Program-made: the position numbers and the translations under genes
Part shown: one piece after another, positions 16,334 to 24,718 of the stretch
Layout: each line of letters opens with the position of its first letter
Position numbering within the stretch: the stretch's first letter is position 1
Notes under the pieces: generated by a model
Databases searched by the model: none
Told to the model about the DNA's origin: nothing
The model's input: the letters and a program-made list of their open reading frames with translations, nothing else
DNA from: Streptomyces sp. SN-593
Lineage (GTDB): Bacteria > Actinomycetota > Actinomycetes > Streptomycetales > Streptomycetaceae
Length of the DNA: 64,000 nt
Direction: 5' to 3'
Assembly (NCBI RefSeq): GCF_016756395.1
Contig: NZ_AP018365.1
Span: forward strand, 4,625,001-4,689,000

Positions 16334-18316
16334 TTACAACTCCGCCGTCTCCGCTCTTTCCTCGAACCGGTCAGCCCAAGCCGCGACCCTGCGGCTGACC
16401 CGGTCAAGGATGTCTCGTACCTCCCTCACCTGTGCAGGTTCCCAGCCCTCCTGTATGACGAAGCTGGGCCCGTCATCCTCTACGGGCACATTCGCCATCC
16501 CCGACACATCCTTGCGCAGTCGGTCAACGGACTCCCGTACGCACGCCCAGCTTACGGAGGCCGCTTTGAAGCCCACCCGGGCGTCTTCGAGTGGCATCGG
16601 CCCACCGCTGTACGTGTGACGAACCAAAGCATCGGTGAGTTCACGGGGCCGTCCCTCAGCCGTGATCAGGAGCTCGCCGTCCTCCTCGACCTCGCGGAGC
16701 CGCTCGCCCCTTCGCCCTGCCCGGATCACCTCGTACGCCTGGGCGATGCCGCGCCGTCGAGACAGCATGGCCCGCAACACCGTCGCCGCGCCCCGGTCGT
16801 CGTCGTCGTCGTTACCGCCGAACACCTCTCGCTGCAGGGCCATCGGCTCGGCCATGGCCATGTGGTACGCAGCCTTCACCGCGAGTTCGCTCTGCGCAGG
16901 ACCGAGCCGACCACTGTCGCCCAGGCCCTGGCTTGCTTCGGCCATGGCCGCATCACGTAGCTCCTCCAGAGTGCAACCGTCCGTCTCGGCACCCTCCATT
17001 GGCGCTTCGGCCGACAGGTCCTCGATCTCGGGTAGCCGGTACGCGCGCTGGAGCACCGCACGACGGGGACGGAGGAACTTGGCGTCGTCCATCGCGCTAT
17101 CGCTAAGTGCGGTGCGTACCGGGCGCAGGATCAACTCCACCGCGACATCGATGCGCTCGTCCCGTTTCGGCCGTTGCTTCGCGGTGAGAGACCTGATGCC
17201 CCCGTTGACCCGCCGCGCGGTTCTGACCCCACCGCCCAGCAGCGAGCGGACAATCTCCGCCGCGCGGACGTCCCGATGGCCACTCAAACCAGCCGATTTC
17301 GCCTCTTCTTGGGAGATATTTCCGGCGTACCAGTGCTTCTCCAATTCGGTGATGTGAGCATCGCCAGAACGGGACGGCTCGGCGAGACTGTCGAGGACGG
17401 CGTCAGCCTTCGCCTCGTTTTCCACGGCTGGTCCGTAGGGGCGCGGCGGACGGATGTGGGTGAGGCCGATGAAGTTGCGTACCGCCGTGTGAAATGCCTG
17501 GCCTGCCTGAGCGTTCGGCCGGAACCCGATTACAACCCGGGCAGGAATGCTGAGGGTGCGGACCTTGCACCGCTCGTCCTCGGTGAGTTCCTCCCAGCCT
17601 TGTCGCCGGATCAGGCGGGTCCAGCGGCTGATCTCGCTACGAATCTTCCGGTCGTCGGCGCCCCACTCGTACGCGATTCTCGACGGGGAGTAGTCGAGCA
17701 GTTCGTGAGCCGCGCTGATCCTGCTCGATCCATCGGCCGCGATGAGCAGCGCTCGGTCGGGGTGGCCGTTCTCGTGCGCCACTGTCAGCGAGACCACGGT
17801 CAGCGGCTGGAGGACCCCCTCGACGGCGATGTCCTGGGCGAGCGGGTTGTCCTTGATCAGCCGGCCCTTGGCGTCTTCCAGGCGTTGGGCAATTACGGTC
17901 GGTGTCTCGACACGCATCTCCAACTCCGCTACACCGGACGGGGCCGACCCCGGCTCGGTCATCACCCGGCGCCTCGTCCCGGAGCTCCCCAACGCGTACT
18001 GGCGGTGTCCGTACTCCCGCGGGTTGGCGGGGTGGGGCAGTACGGCTGCCGACCACAGCCGGGTCTCCGCAATCAGCAGGGTGCCGCCCTGTACTCGTAG
18101 CTCGGCGGGGTCCGCGAGTCTCCGCCGCATGTCGTCTGGCCGCACTGCGGCGCGGGACATCGCCCGGGCACCGCCCTCGGTGAGCCCGTGCCGGAGCAGG
18201 GCCTCCGCGAGGTTGTCGACCGCCGCCAGGCGAGGCAGCGTCCACAAGTCAGGATGCCAGCCCGGGACGGTGTTCTCTTCGACCGGGTCGTTCGCGGCCA
18301 CGGTCTCGTCAGTCAT
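16334..18316 (-). CDS. ParB-like domain protein, 660 aa
   Basis: The start ATG at 18316 overlaps the end of the upstream gene by 8 bases. Around residues 140-190 it reads NPLAQDIAVEGVLQPLTVV and then ALLIAADGSSRISAAHELL, which follows the ParB/Srx pattern in which 'go outside the set, then recover DG-x-x-R-x-x-A'. The rest is long, mostly helical and charged, with an Asp run (NDDDDDRG). Proteins with this fold bind or hydrolyse nucleotides and often act on DNA. It converges with the kinase gene (13 bases between stops). Membership in the defence island is inferred from position. Confidence 0.6.
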   Translation of the reverse strand: MTDETVAANDPVEENTVPGWHPDLWTLPRLAAVDNLAEALLRHGLTEGGARAMSRAAVRPDDMRRRLADPAELRVQGGTLLIAETRLWSAAVLPHPANPREYGHRQYALGSSGTRRRVMTEPGSAPSGVAELEMRVETPTVIAQRLEDAKGRLIKDNPLAQDIAVEGVLQPLTVVSLTVAHENGHPDRALLIAADGSSRISAAHELLDYSPSRIAYEWGADDRKIRSEISRWTRLIRRQGWEELTEDERCKVRTLSIPARVVIGFRPNAQAGQAFHTAVRNFIGLTHIRPPRPYGPAVENEAKADAVLDSLAEPSRSGDAHITELEKHWYAGNISQEEAKSAGLSGHRDVRAAEIVRSLLGGGVRTARRVNGGIRSLTAKQRPKRDERIDVAVELILRPVRTALSDSAMDDAKFLRPRRAVLQRAYRLPEIEDLSAEAPMEGAETDGCTLEELRDAAMAEASQGLGDSGRLGPAQSELAVKAAYHMAMAEPMALQREVFGGNDDDDDRGAATVLRAMLSRRRGIAQAYEVIRAGRRGERLREVEEDGELLITAEGRPRELTDALVRHTYSGGPMPLEDARVGFKAASVSWACVRESVDRLRKDVSGMANVPVEDDGPSFVIQEGWEPAQVREVRDILDRVSRRVAAWADRFEERAETAEL

Positions 18317-19082
18317 GGGTGACCTCCGTGATGCGGTCCACGAGGAGCAGCGCTCGCGCCGCCCGCCTGCGGTCTTCACGCGCTGTCGGGGTATTTCCCA
18401 TGACACGTGTCAGCCGCGCGGCGTACTCGCTGAGGGCTGCCCGCACCTGGTACCACTCTTCCAAGGTGAGCGGGACGCTGTACAGCCGCTCACCGTTGAC
18501 GTTGACGACATCGCAATGCTCTTCGCGCTCTGCGATGGCTCCCCACCGTGTCGCCATGCGCCCGAGGGTGACCACCGAGCGGTCGTCCGCCGGGATCATG
18601 GGCGCGTCCACTGCCCGGCAGCCCTCAGCCGCCTGGTGCAGCACGGCGGCCACGAGGCTGACCTGTACTTGGTCAAGGGGAATGAAGAAGTGACCGGTCG
18701 TATCCATCACGGGACTGCGCTCCGCTAGGTCGGCCGATGTCTCATCGGCGTTGGCACCTGGCTGCCCGGCCGCGGATGCGGCGGGCAGAGCGAGAGAGCG
18801 CGGGCGTACCCGACCGTCGACCTCCACCCGTGTCGATCCGCGACAGAAACTCCGCAGACCTCTGGTGCCGCGCGAACCACACACCATCCGGCCCTGGGGG
18901 AGAAGGCGGTGAACAGTCTCGTTCCCGAGGAACACGGCAAGACGTACGACGACTCGGGGCTTGAACCGCGAGTGGGCCGTGGCGTCATGATGCTGGACAT
19001 CGAGCGGGTCGCTCGGCGGGACTGTAGCCATGCGGGTACGGACAGTGCAAGTTGTGTGGTCCGCGGGCGTTGTGAGAGTCAT
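18309..19082 (-). CDS. Hypothetical protein, first gene of the ParB-like operon
   Basis: 257 aa from the ATG at 19082; the start is uncertain. An internal ATG begins MDTTGHFFIPLDQVQVSLVA, from which the sequence looks most protein-like. The C-terminal 130 residues are helical and end RRRAARALLLVDRITEVTHD. I do not recognise the family. It overlaps the ParB-like gene by 8 bases, so the two are probably translated together. The roughly 200 bases upstream to 19282 contain no clear gene and should hold the promoter. Confidence 0.55.
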   Translation of the reverse strand: MTLTTPADHTTCTVRTRMATVPPSDPLDVQHHDATAHSRFKPRVVVRLAVFLGNETVHRLLPQGRMVCGSRGTRGLRSFCRGSTRVEVDGRVRPRSLALPAASAAGQPGANADETSADLAERSPVMDTTGHFFIPLDQVQVSLVAAVLHQAAEGCRAVDAPMIPADDRSVVTLGRMATRWGAIAEREEHCDVVNVNGERLYSVPLTLEEWYQVRAALSEYAARLTRVMGNTPTAREDRRRAARALLLVDRITEVTHD

Positions 19083-19282
19083 GATCTGCTTATCAGAGCG
19101 TGCCCGAGGCCTGGCTTGTCGGGTGTTCGGGTGACTCGTTGGGTCGGGTGTGACTTGTGAGAGGTGGGCTACCCGTCCGATCTGTCCGATGAACAATGTT
19201 CTCTGGCCGATCCAGTGCTGCCTTTGGGCGATACGGCGAAGCTGCCACGGGGAGAGAACGGGGCCTGTACGGCATGGGGTGA

Positions 19283-19647
19283 CTATGGCCCCCCGAAAGC
19301 CTGGGAGCGGAAGGAGTTGCGGGCGTTAGTGAGAGGGGCGCGGTCGCGGGTGTAGAAGAGCTTGTTCGTCAGGAGTACTGCCCACTTCTGGCGGGTCGGC
19401 GACACCCACATCGCCGTGCCGGTGAAGCCGTAGTGGACCCAGGTGTCCTCGGCCTCGGGGGTGCTGTCTGGGGCCGGGTGCCAGAAGAGGCCGCGGGCGG
19501 GGGTGAGGGGGCCGGTGTGGATGCGGAGGGAGTTCGCGATCCACGTCGAGCCGAAGGCCGCCGGGTTGGGCTTGAGCATGTGGCGCGCGAAGGTGGCGAA
19601 GTCGGCCGCCGTGGAGAAGACGCCGGCAATGCCGCAGACGCCGCCTA
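19283..19647 (-). pseudogene. C-terminal fragment of a serine beta-lactamase-like hydrolase
   Basis: About 120 codons reading GVCGIAGVFSTAADFATFAR, WIANSLRIHTG, HYGFTGTAMWVSP and KWAVLLTNKLFY. These are the C-terminal strand-and-helix signature of class C beta-lactamase/DUF1343-type serine hydrolases (the HYGFTGT segment corresponds to the KTG-like strand). The N-terminal two thirds, including the catalytic SxxK, are missing. The fragment is cut at the end of the IS5-family element. The sequence on the other side of the IS is an unrelated gene, so a deletion or rearrangement accompanied the insertion. Confidence 0.7.
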
Positions 19648-20525
19648 AGGGCCGTCCCGTAAATGATCTTCGAGTCGTTTCGGGTAGGGCGGGCTGACGT
19701 ACGGCTCGCTGGCCTAGCCGGCGAGGGCGAGGTTGTGCATCCGGGCGATGCCGAGCATGGCGTGGTGGACGCCGTCGCCTTTGAGGCGGCAGTCGCGGAG
19801 GATTTTCCAGGTCTTCATGCGAGCGAAGACGTGCTCGACGCGGGCGCGGACCTGCTTGTGGGACGTGTTGTGCGCCTGCTTCCACTCGGGCAGGTCTTCG
19901 CCGTTGCGTCGGCGGTGGGGCATGACGAGTCCGGTGCCCGGGTAGCCGCCGTCGGAGATCGTCAGCGTGTTGCCGACAGCGGCTTTGGCACCGGACTCCT
20001 CCCATGCCTTGCAGTCGTTGCGGTTTCCGGCGAGCGGCCGGCCGACCACGACGACCAGGCGGGTGTCGGCGTCGATGACGACCTGATGGTTGGTGGAGTA
20101 CCGGTAGTTCTTCGACGGCTCGGCCACCGTGTGGTCGCGGGTGGGGACCAGGGTGCCGTCCACGATGAGCACGGCGTCCTTCGCGAACCGCTTGCGGGGC
20201 TGGAGCGCGAGCATCGGCCCGAGGTGATCGATGATCCGGTCCGCCGCAGACTTCGACACCCCGAACAGCGGGGCGAGCTGTCGCATCGTCAGGTTCGTGC
20301 GCCAGTACGCCGCGACCAGCAGAGCCCGGTCCTCCAGCGGAAGGCCCCACGGCCTGCCTTTGCGGACCGCGTCCGCACCCTCGCGCCGCAACACTGTCAC
20401 CAGCTTCCCGAAGGCGCGCGGGCTCAGCCCGGTGAACGGGGCTATCCAGGACGGCTCCGACGCCGTGAGCACACCAGCCACACCAAGATCATCCCACCCG
20501 CGGACGGCAGTTACGGGACAACCCT
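19648..20525 (-). mobile_element. IS5-family insertion sequence, 878 bp
   Basis: Terminal inverted repeats AGGGCCGTCCCGTAA (left) and AGGGTTGTCCCGTAA (right, reverse complement) differ at two positions. Both ends are flanked by TA, fitting a TA target duplication as in the IS427 group. It contains one transposase gene. A 49-base end fragment of the same element lies at 45051-45099. Confidence 0.8.
19714..20481 (-). CDS. IS5-family DDE transposase
   Basis: 255 aa from a GTG at 20481. An N-terminal helix-turn-helix is followed by a DDE domain: IVDGTLVP (first Asp near 108), TISDGGYPG (second Asp near 177) and RARVEHVFARMK (Glu near 216). It matches HARBI1-like/IS427-group transposases in size. 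The reading frame stays open through the IS border into the truncated DUF2637 gene, giving an apparent 567-codon frame; this is accidental and not a real fusion. Confidence 0.85.
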   Translation of the reverse strand: MAGVLTASEPSWIAPFTGLSPRAFGKLVTVLRREGADAVRKGRPWGLPLEDRALLVAAYWRTNLTMRQLAPLFGVSKSAADRIIDHLGPMLALQPRKRFAKDAVLIVDGTLVPTRDHTVAEPSKNYRYSTNHQVVIDADTRLVVVVGRPLAGNRNDCKAWEESGAKAAVGNTLTISDGGYPGTGLVMPHRRRNGEDLPEWKQAHNTSHKQVRARVEHVFARMKTWKILRDCRLKGDGVHHAMLGIARMHNLALAG

Positions 20526-20527
20526 TA

Positions 20528-21123
20528 GGCGGCCTGCCGATGCGGCGGACCGGTTGGTCTTTTCCGTGGCGTGCCGGGGGGAGTTCGGGGCGGGTGTGCT
20601 CGATCTCCTGCCCGGGGCCGACCGGAATCTCGGGCTGATGCTGAACGGTTTCGGGCTGCGTGACGGTGCCGGTCGTCGGCGGGGCATTGTCCGCGCGGGT
20701 GATGAGGATGTGGAGGTGGACGGCGCCTGCGAGGGCGAGCGGAGCGATGGTGGACAGGATGCCGACGGTGGTGTCGTCCAGGTGCAGCCCGCCTGACGGT
20801 GTCAGCTGGTTGAGGCGGACGGCGTGGAGGGCGTTGGCCCAGACGCTGGCCAACGTGGCGGTGGCGAAGAGGGTCCAGACGTAGAGGCGGCGGGCGCGGA
20901 AGGGCGCGTTGCGCAGGACGAGGAGGGCGCGCACCCCGTAGGCGATGAAGCCGTCGATGATCAGGGGGAATAGGTAGGTCAGTGCGGGGCGTATGTGGAT
21001 GGCGATGGCGATCTGCTGGAGGGCGTCGTAGGACAGGGTGCAGCCGGCGGCGCCGAGCAGGGCGACGGCGACGCGGTCCCAGACGGTCGCCTGGTGGACT
21101 GTGGCGGGGGTGTTCGGGGGCAT
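20528..21123 (-). pseudogene. DUF2637 membrane protein truncated by IS5-family element
   Basis: From the ATG at 21123 about 198 codons remain. Four hydrophobic segments are visible (VALLGAAGCTLSYDALQQIA, PALTYLFPLIIDGFIAYGVR, LYVWTLFATATLASVWANAL, VGILSTIAPLALAGAVHLHI). They match DUF2637 proteins, which are common in actinomycete integrative elements and linked to Spd-type spread or transfer functions. A Pro/Glu-rich tail then runs into the IS. The original C-terminus is lost. It is the next gene after the DnaC-like ATPase in the element. Confidence 0.7.
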
Positions 21124-21224
21124 GCGGGAACTCCGGTGTGGGTTCTGCTTCCGCGAGCGGGCAGGCGTCAGCGGAGGAGCAAGGCGGGGGCGTGATGGCG
21201 GGACGCGGGGCGGCCCGGGGCCGG

Positions 21225-21896
21225 TTATCCGGCGGTGTGCCTTCTGCGGTCGTGGCCGGTGAGGATGACGCGGTCGGTCATCTCGGCGAGGCGGGAGGCG
21301 ACGCGGTCGCCGACGGCGTCGCGCAGCTCGGCGACGGGCAGGTTGGTCGTGACCAGCGTCGGCAGGAGCTGGTTGTAGCGATGGTTGACCAGGCGGTAGG
21401 TCAGCTCTTCGGTCCACGGCGACTGCTTGGCCGCGCCGGGGTCGTGCAGCAGCAGGAGCGGGCAGCGGGCCAGCGCCCAGAGCTGCCGTTCAGGGTCGCT
21501 ACCGTGCTGGGGGCGCTGGGCTGCGTAGAGGTCGGCGGCGGTTGTCGCCTCCCACCGCAGCCGGACGCCCTTGGCGAGCAGGTCCCGTATCGCACCGAAC
21601 GCCTGCTGGGTCTTGCCCGTGCCGGTGGGGCCGACGATCAGCAGAGACGGGCCAGTGGCGATGCCGGGAGCCCCGCCGGGTCCGGGTCGTCCTGCGCGGG
21701 CGATCTCGGCGACCCAGGCGTCGACACGCGGATGGTCGGCCAACGCGTGGCGGTAGCGTGGCGGGATGCGGGCATCGGCCAGCTCCAGCGCGGTCACCGG
21801 CGCCGCGTCTGGATCGATGCCTCGCGCAGCGAGGATGGCCGCGCAACGGTTCACTGCGCCCGCGGCGGTGCTCGGTTCGCGGGTTGCGGTGGTCAC
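21225..21896 (-). CDS. DnaC/IstB-like AAA+ ATPase of the integrative element
   Basis: 223 aa. Walker A is LIVGPTGTGKTQQA near residues 89-99 and Walker B is CPLLLLHDPGAAK, where Asp-Pro replaces the common Asp-Asp/Glu. VTTNLP is the sensor I region and VASRLAEM a sensor II-like segment. This layout is that of helicase loaders and ATP-binding replication proteins. The ATG overlaps the stop of the replication-type gene (21893-21896), so both belong to one replication operon of the element. Confidence 0.8.
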   Translation of the reverse strand: MTTATREPSTAAGAVNRCAAILAARGIDPDAAPVTALELADARIPPRYRHALADHPRVDAWVAEIARAGRPGPGGAPGIATGPSLLIVGPTGTGKTQQAFGAIRDLLAKGVRLRWEATTAADLYAAQRPQHGSDPERQLWALARCPLLLLHDPGAAKQSPWTEELTYRLVNHRYNQLLPTLVTTNLPVAELRDAVGDRVASRLAEMTDRVILTGHDRRRHTAG

Positions 21897-22333
21897 AGTT
21901 CACCGCCGTGGGCGTTCTCGATGTCGGCGGAATTGGTCCATGCGCGGTGCGGCGTGCGGGGGTTGGCCTGCGGCGGGGTGGCGTTCATCGCTTCGTTGAC
22001 CAGGCTCGGCAGGACGCTCGGGCTCAGCCCCTTGGTCCGGAGCCGGTCCAGTCCGGCGCGGATGTGGTCGGCGGCGATGTCTTCGCCCAGGAGTTGGTGG
22101 ACTTCCCGGCCGAGGTGCCCGAGGACCTTCTCCGGCGGGCGGTGCGCGCACGCCGCGACGTACTCGCCGATGAGCTGCTTCGCTGAGTGGCTGGGCGCGG
22201 GGGCGCTCGCGCTCCCCGATGGGATTGATCCTAGATCCAGGATCCTAGGTCCTAGATCCGGACCCTGAGAGCTCACCGAGGGCTCACTGAGTCCTCCGTG
22301 AGCCTTCGGTGAAGGCTCGCCGAATCCCCTCTG
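21893..22333 (-). pseudogene. C-terminal part of replication-type gene split by IS3-family element
   Basis: 145 codons beginning RGFGEPSPKAHGGLSEP after the IS. It includes KQLIGEYVAACAHRPPEKVL and ADHIRAGLDRLRTKGLSPSV and ends AHGGEL at 21893. Joining it to the N-terminal part with one copy of the CTG target duplication gives an uninterrupted frame of about 305 codons. An ATG-led longer frame running into the IS is an artefact. Confidence 0.75.
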
Positions 22334-22365
22334 TGAAGTTTCCCCGTGATCTCGGACACTCGTTC

Positions 22366-23247
22366 TTACGCGGCGAGGGTGTGTCGTTGTCGGGTCTCTT
22401 GCGGGGTCAGATAGCCCCAGTCGGGGTGCTTGCGTAGCCGACGGCGGTTGTAGAAGGTCTCGATGTAGGAGAAGACCGCGGCGCGGGCGGTGGCCCGGTC
22501 GGGCCAGGTCCGGGTGCCGATCTCGGCTTTCAGGACTGCCCAGAAGCTCTCGGCGGCGGCGTTGTCGTAGCACGAGCCGGTGCGTCCGGTGCTTACCTTC
22601 ATGTCCAACTCGGTAACTGCCGTTCGAAATTGGGCTGAGGTGTATTCGCTGCCGCGGTCGCTGTGTGCGATACAGCCGGGTTCCAGGCGGCCCCGGTCGT
22701 GGGCCATGTGCAGGGCGTCGACGACCAGGTCGGCGCGGTGGTGGTCGGCCATTGACCAGCCGACGACCTCGCGAGTGGCCAGGTCCAGCCAGCAGGCCAG
22801 GTAGAGCCAGCCCTGCTCGGTAGGCAGGTAGGTGATGTCGCCGACCAAGCGGGTCCCGGGGCGGTCGGCGGTGAAGTCGCGGCCGATCAGGTCCGGTGCG
22901 GGCCGGGCCTGCTTGTCCGGGCGTGTCAGCGACCTGCGGTGGCGGCGGGTGATCCCGGCGATGCGGCGTTCACGCATCAGCCGCTCGACCCGCTTGTGGT
23001 TCACCGCGTGCCCCAGTCGCCGCAGCTCGGCATGTACGCGCGGGACGCCGTAGGCGCCCCGGGAGGCGAGGTGGATCACAGTGATCTCGTGCGCGAGTGC
23101 GTCATCGGCACGCAGCCGCGCGCCCCGGGCGACCTGCCCCTCGGCCCACGCGTAGAAGGAGGAGCGGTGCACTCCGAGAATGCGGCACAGCAAGGTGACC
23201 GGGTAGGTGGCCTTCTCCGCCGCGATGAACCGGTAGACCTCGCTCAC
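22366..23247 (-). CDS. IS3-family transposase OrfB
   Basis: 293 aa with an N-terminal HTH_21-like region and an rve integrase core: VGDITYLP (first Asp), HSDRGSEYTS (second Asp) and DNAAAESFWAVLK (Glu). Its start overlaps the end of orfA by four bases, so production may rely on coupling or programmed frameshifting as usual in this family. Confidence 0.92.
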   Translation of the reverse strand: MSEVYRFIAAEKATYPVTLLCRILGVHRSSFYAWAEGQVARGARLRADDALAHEITVIHLASRGAYGVPRVHAELRRLGHAVNHKRVERLMRERRIAGITRRHRRSLTRPDKQARPAPDLIGRDFTADRPGTRLVGDITYLPTEQGWLYLACWLDLATREVVGWSMADHHRADLVVDALHMAHDRGRLEPGCIAHSDRGSEYTSAQFRTAVTELDMKVSTGRTGSCYDNAAAESFWAVLKAEIGTRTWPDRATARAAVFSYIETFYNRRRLRKHPDWGYLTPQETRQRHTLAA

Positions 23248-23543
23248 CGCTCGCTCTCCCGCGCGAAGAAGGCCGTCGCTTTTTTCAGGACCTCGATGGT
23301 CCTTTGCTGTTCGATGTTCTGCCGGCGCAGGCGCCGCAGTTCCTCGTGCTCGGCACCGGTCAGCTCGCCCGGGCCGCCCTCACCGCGGTCGATCTGGTCC
23401 TGCTTGACCCAGCTCCGCAGGCCCTCCGGGCTCACGCCCAGATCCCGGGCCACCTCGGTAACCGTCTTGCTGGAGGATCGGGCCAACGCCACGGCGTCCC
23501 GCTTGAACTCCTTCGAGTACCGCTTCCCTGCTTTGTTGCTCAC
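23244..23543 (-). CDS. IS3-family transposase OrfA
   Basis: 99 aa. An N-terminal HTH_Tnp_1 domain (KRYSKEFKRDAVALAR to GVSPEGLRSWV) is followed by a leucine-zipper-like helix (ELRRLRRQNIEQQRTIEVLK) ending KKATAFFARE. This is the DNA-binding partner of OrfB. Confidence 0.92.
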   Translation of the reverse strand: MSNKAGKRYSKEFKRDAVALARSSSKTVTEVARDLGVSPEGLRSWVKQDQIDRGEGGPGELTGAEHEELRRLRRQNIEQQRTIEVLKKATAFFARESER

Positions 23544-23607
23544 CTGGCACTACTTCCTCTGGGACCTCACGTCCCAGTCTCCAGGTGTCCAGGTCCACGG
23601 GGAAGCT

Positions 23608-24090
23608 TCACTGGGCTGCGGGTTCGCGATTCGGTGAGGGCTCGTGCGTCTGCCGCGATTCCTCGGTGAGGATTCCGTGAGGGCTCACTGACTCCTCACG
23701 GAGGGCTCGCTTGCCCTGCCGTGACGGCTCACTGCTCCCGGCGGTCTCGTGTCGAGGGCAGGCGGGTGCCCGGGTGCCGCTGGGGCGGTTGATCTTCTGG
23801 TGCCGGTGCCAGGAGACGACATGCAGGTACCGCTTGCCGTCGTGGCCCTCGTAGCGGCAGATGAGGTCGGCGGCGGCGAGTTGGGTGAGGTCGTCCTCGA
23901 CGCCGATCGGGCCGTGGTCGGCGCGGAGCGACCACAGCAGGCCGGCGATGACGGCGGGTTGGTCGCGGAAGCGGCCGTGGTCGTCGGCTTGGGTGAGGAG
24001 GCCGAAGAAGGTCCGCTCGGCCGACAGGGACACGGCGGCCAGGGACTCCGAGGCGAACGCCTCGGGCTTGATGGTGCGGATGCGGGCCAT
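23608..24090 (-). pseudogene. N-terminal part of replication-type (phage/AICE) protein
   Basis: 160 codons from the ATG at 24090: MARIRTIKPEAFASESLA, FFGLLTQADDHGRF, AADLICRYEGHDGKRYLHV and WHRHQKINRPS. This is the winged-helix-like N-terminal domain shared by phage and integrative-element replication proteins. After residue 160 the frame meets a stop inside the IS3-family end. With the IS removed it continues into 22330-21893. The element's replication gene is therefore probably inactive in this strain. Confidence 0.8.
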
Positions 24091-24564
24091 GCCTCAGCAC
24101 CCCGCCTTCGGGGCCGGGCGGCCGAAGGGGAGTGCGCGGCGGGGGCGCGGGGTCGTAGGGTGGTGCACAGAGCTCCTTGTCAGCGGGCCATGCGGGGTGG
24201 CAGCCCCGGCGTGCTGGCGGACCGTTCAGGGATGGGCGGGCGGGGTTTCTGCTTCGGCCTCCGGCGTTCTCAGCGCCGGGGGCCTTTCTCGTGCTCGGAC
24301 AGGTGGACTAGACAGTAGAACCACATTCCCCGCCGACAGTCCAGATATAGCTCTGATTTCCTTCGAAGGACGGTCGGGAGCGGAATTCCGGTGTGCGGTG
24401 CGCGCACCATAGCCGACGATCGCGGTTGGGCCAAGCGGTGGATCGCACCAGGTCAGGACCATCTCAGCCTGTCCATGTCGCCCGTTTTGGGTGCATTCAG
24501 GGCGTGTCCGGGATTCGGTGCTACCGTCCGGGCTGCGTCCTGGCCGGGGAATTGGGAGGGGCGC
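24091..24564. other. Intergenic region between replication and excision/integration modules
   Basis: About 470 bases with no convincing gene. A short inverted repeat (CCGGGCGGCCG-like) lies near 24112-24125 upstream of the minus-strand replication gene. AT-richer sequence at 24310-24370 is a plausible place for divergent promoters. Confidence 0.45.
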
Positions 24565-24615
24565 GTTGTACACCCGAAAACGCGGTTTCCCAAAACGCGT
24601 TTCCAGAGGTACAAC
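24565..24615. promoter_or_regulatory. 51-base nested inverted repeat upstream of xis-int
   Basis: Outer arms GTTGTAC and GTACAAC are perfect. Inner arms GAAAACGCG and CGCGTTTCC pair at eight of nine positions. The inner part is also a direct repeat (AAAACGCGGTTTCC, AAAACGCGTTTCC). It ends one base before an ATG at 24616 and about 100 bases before the excisionase gene. The form suits an operator of a dimeric repressor (HutC/GntR-type KorSA regulators in pSAM2-like elements bind related GT-TA-AC sites), but no such regulator gene is visible in the window. Confidence 0.5.
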
Positions 24616-24718
24616 ATGACGTCCCTCCGAAAGCCCCCGACCCGGAACCCGCCCATCCCTGCACCGCCCGCCGGCACCACCCGGGGCTGCCACCCCGTGC
24701 CGGCAGACAAGGACCGCC

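Larger units (their letters stand above)
22334..23610 (-). mobile_element. IS3-family insertion sequence, about 1277 bp
   Basis: Ends TGAAGTTTCCCCGTG (left) and TGAAGCTTCCCCGTG (right, reverse complement) are near-perfect inverted repeats. CTG is present on both sides (22331-22333 and 23611-23613) as a 3-bp target duplication. It contains overlapping orfA and orfB. Intact ends, intact duplication and in-frame host gene halves point to a recent insertion. Confidence 0.9.

Noticed and set aside
19714..21417. 567-codon apparent fusion of a transposase and a DUF2637 membrane protein
   Set aside because: The frame crosses the IS5-family border by chance; the transposase has its own GTG at 20481 and the DUF2637 part is a truncated host gene.
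21893..22573. Single 226-codon minus-strand gene
   Set aside because: Its first 80 codons are the reverse frame of IS3 orfB; only the part after the IS end belongs to the interrupted replication-type gene.
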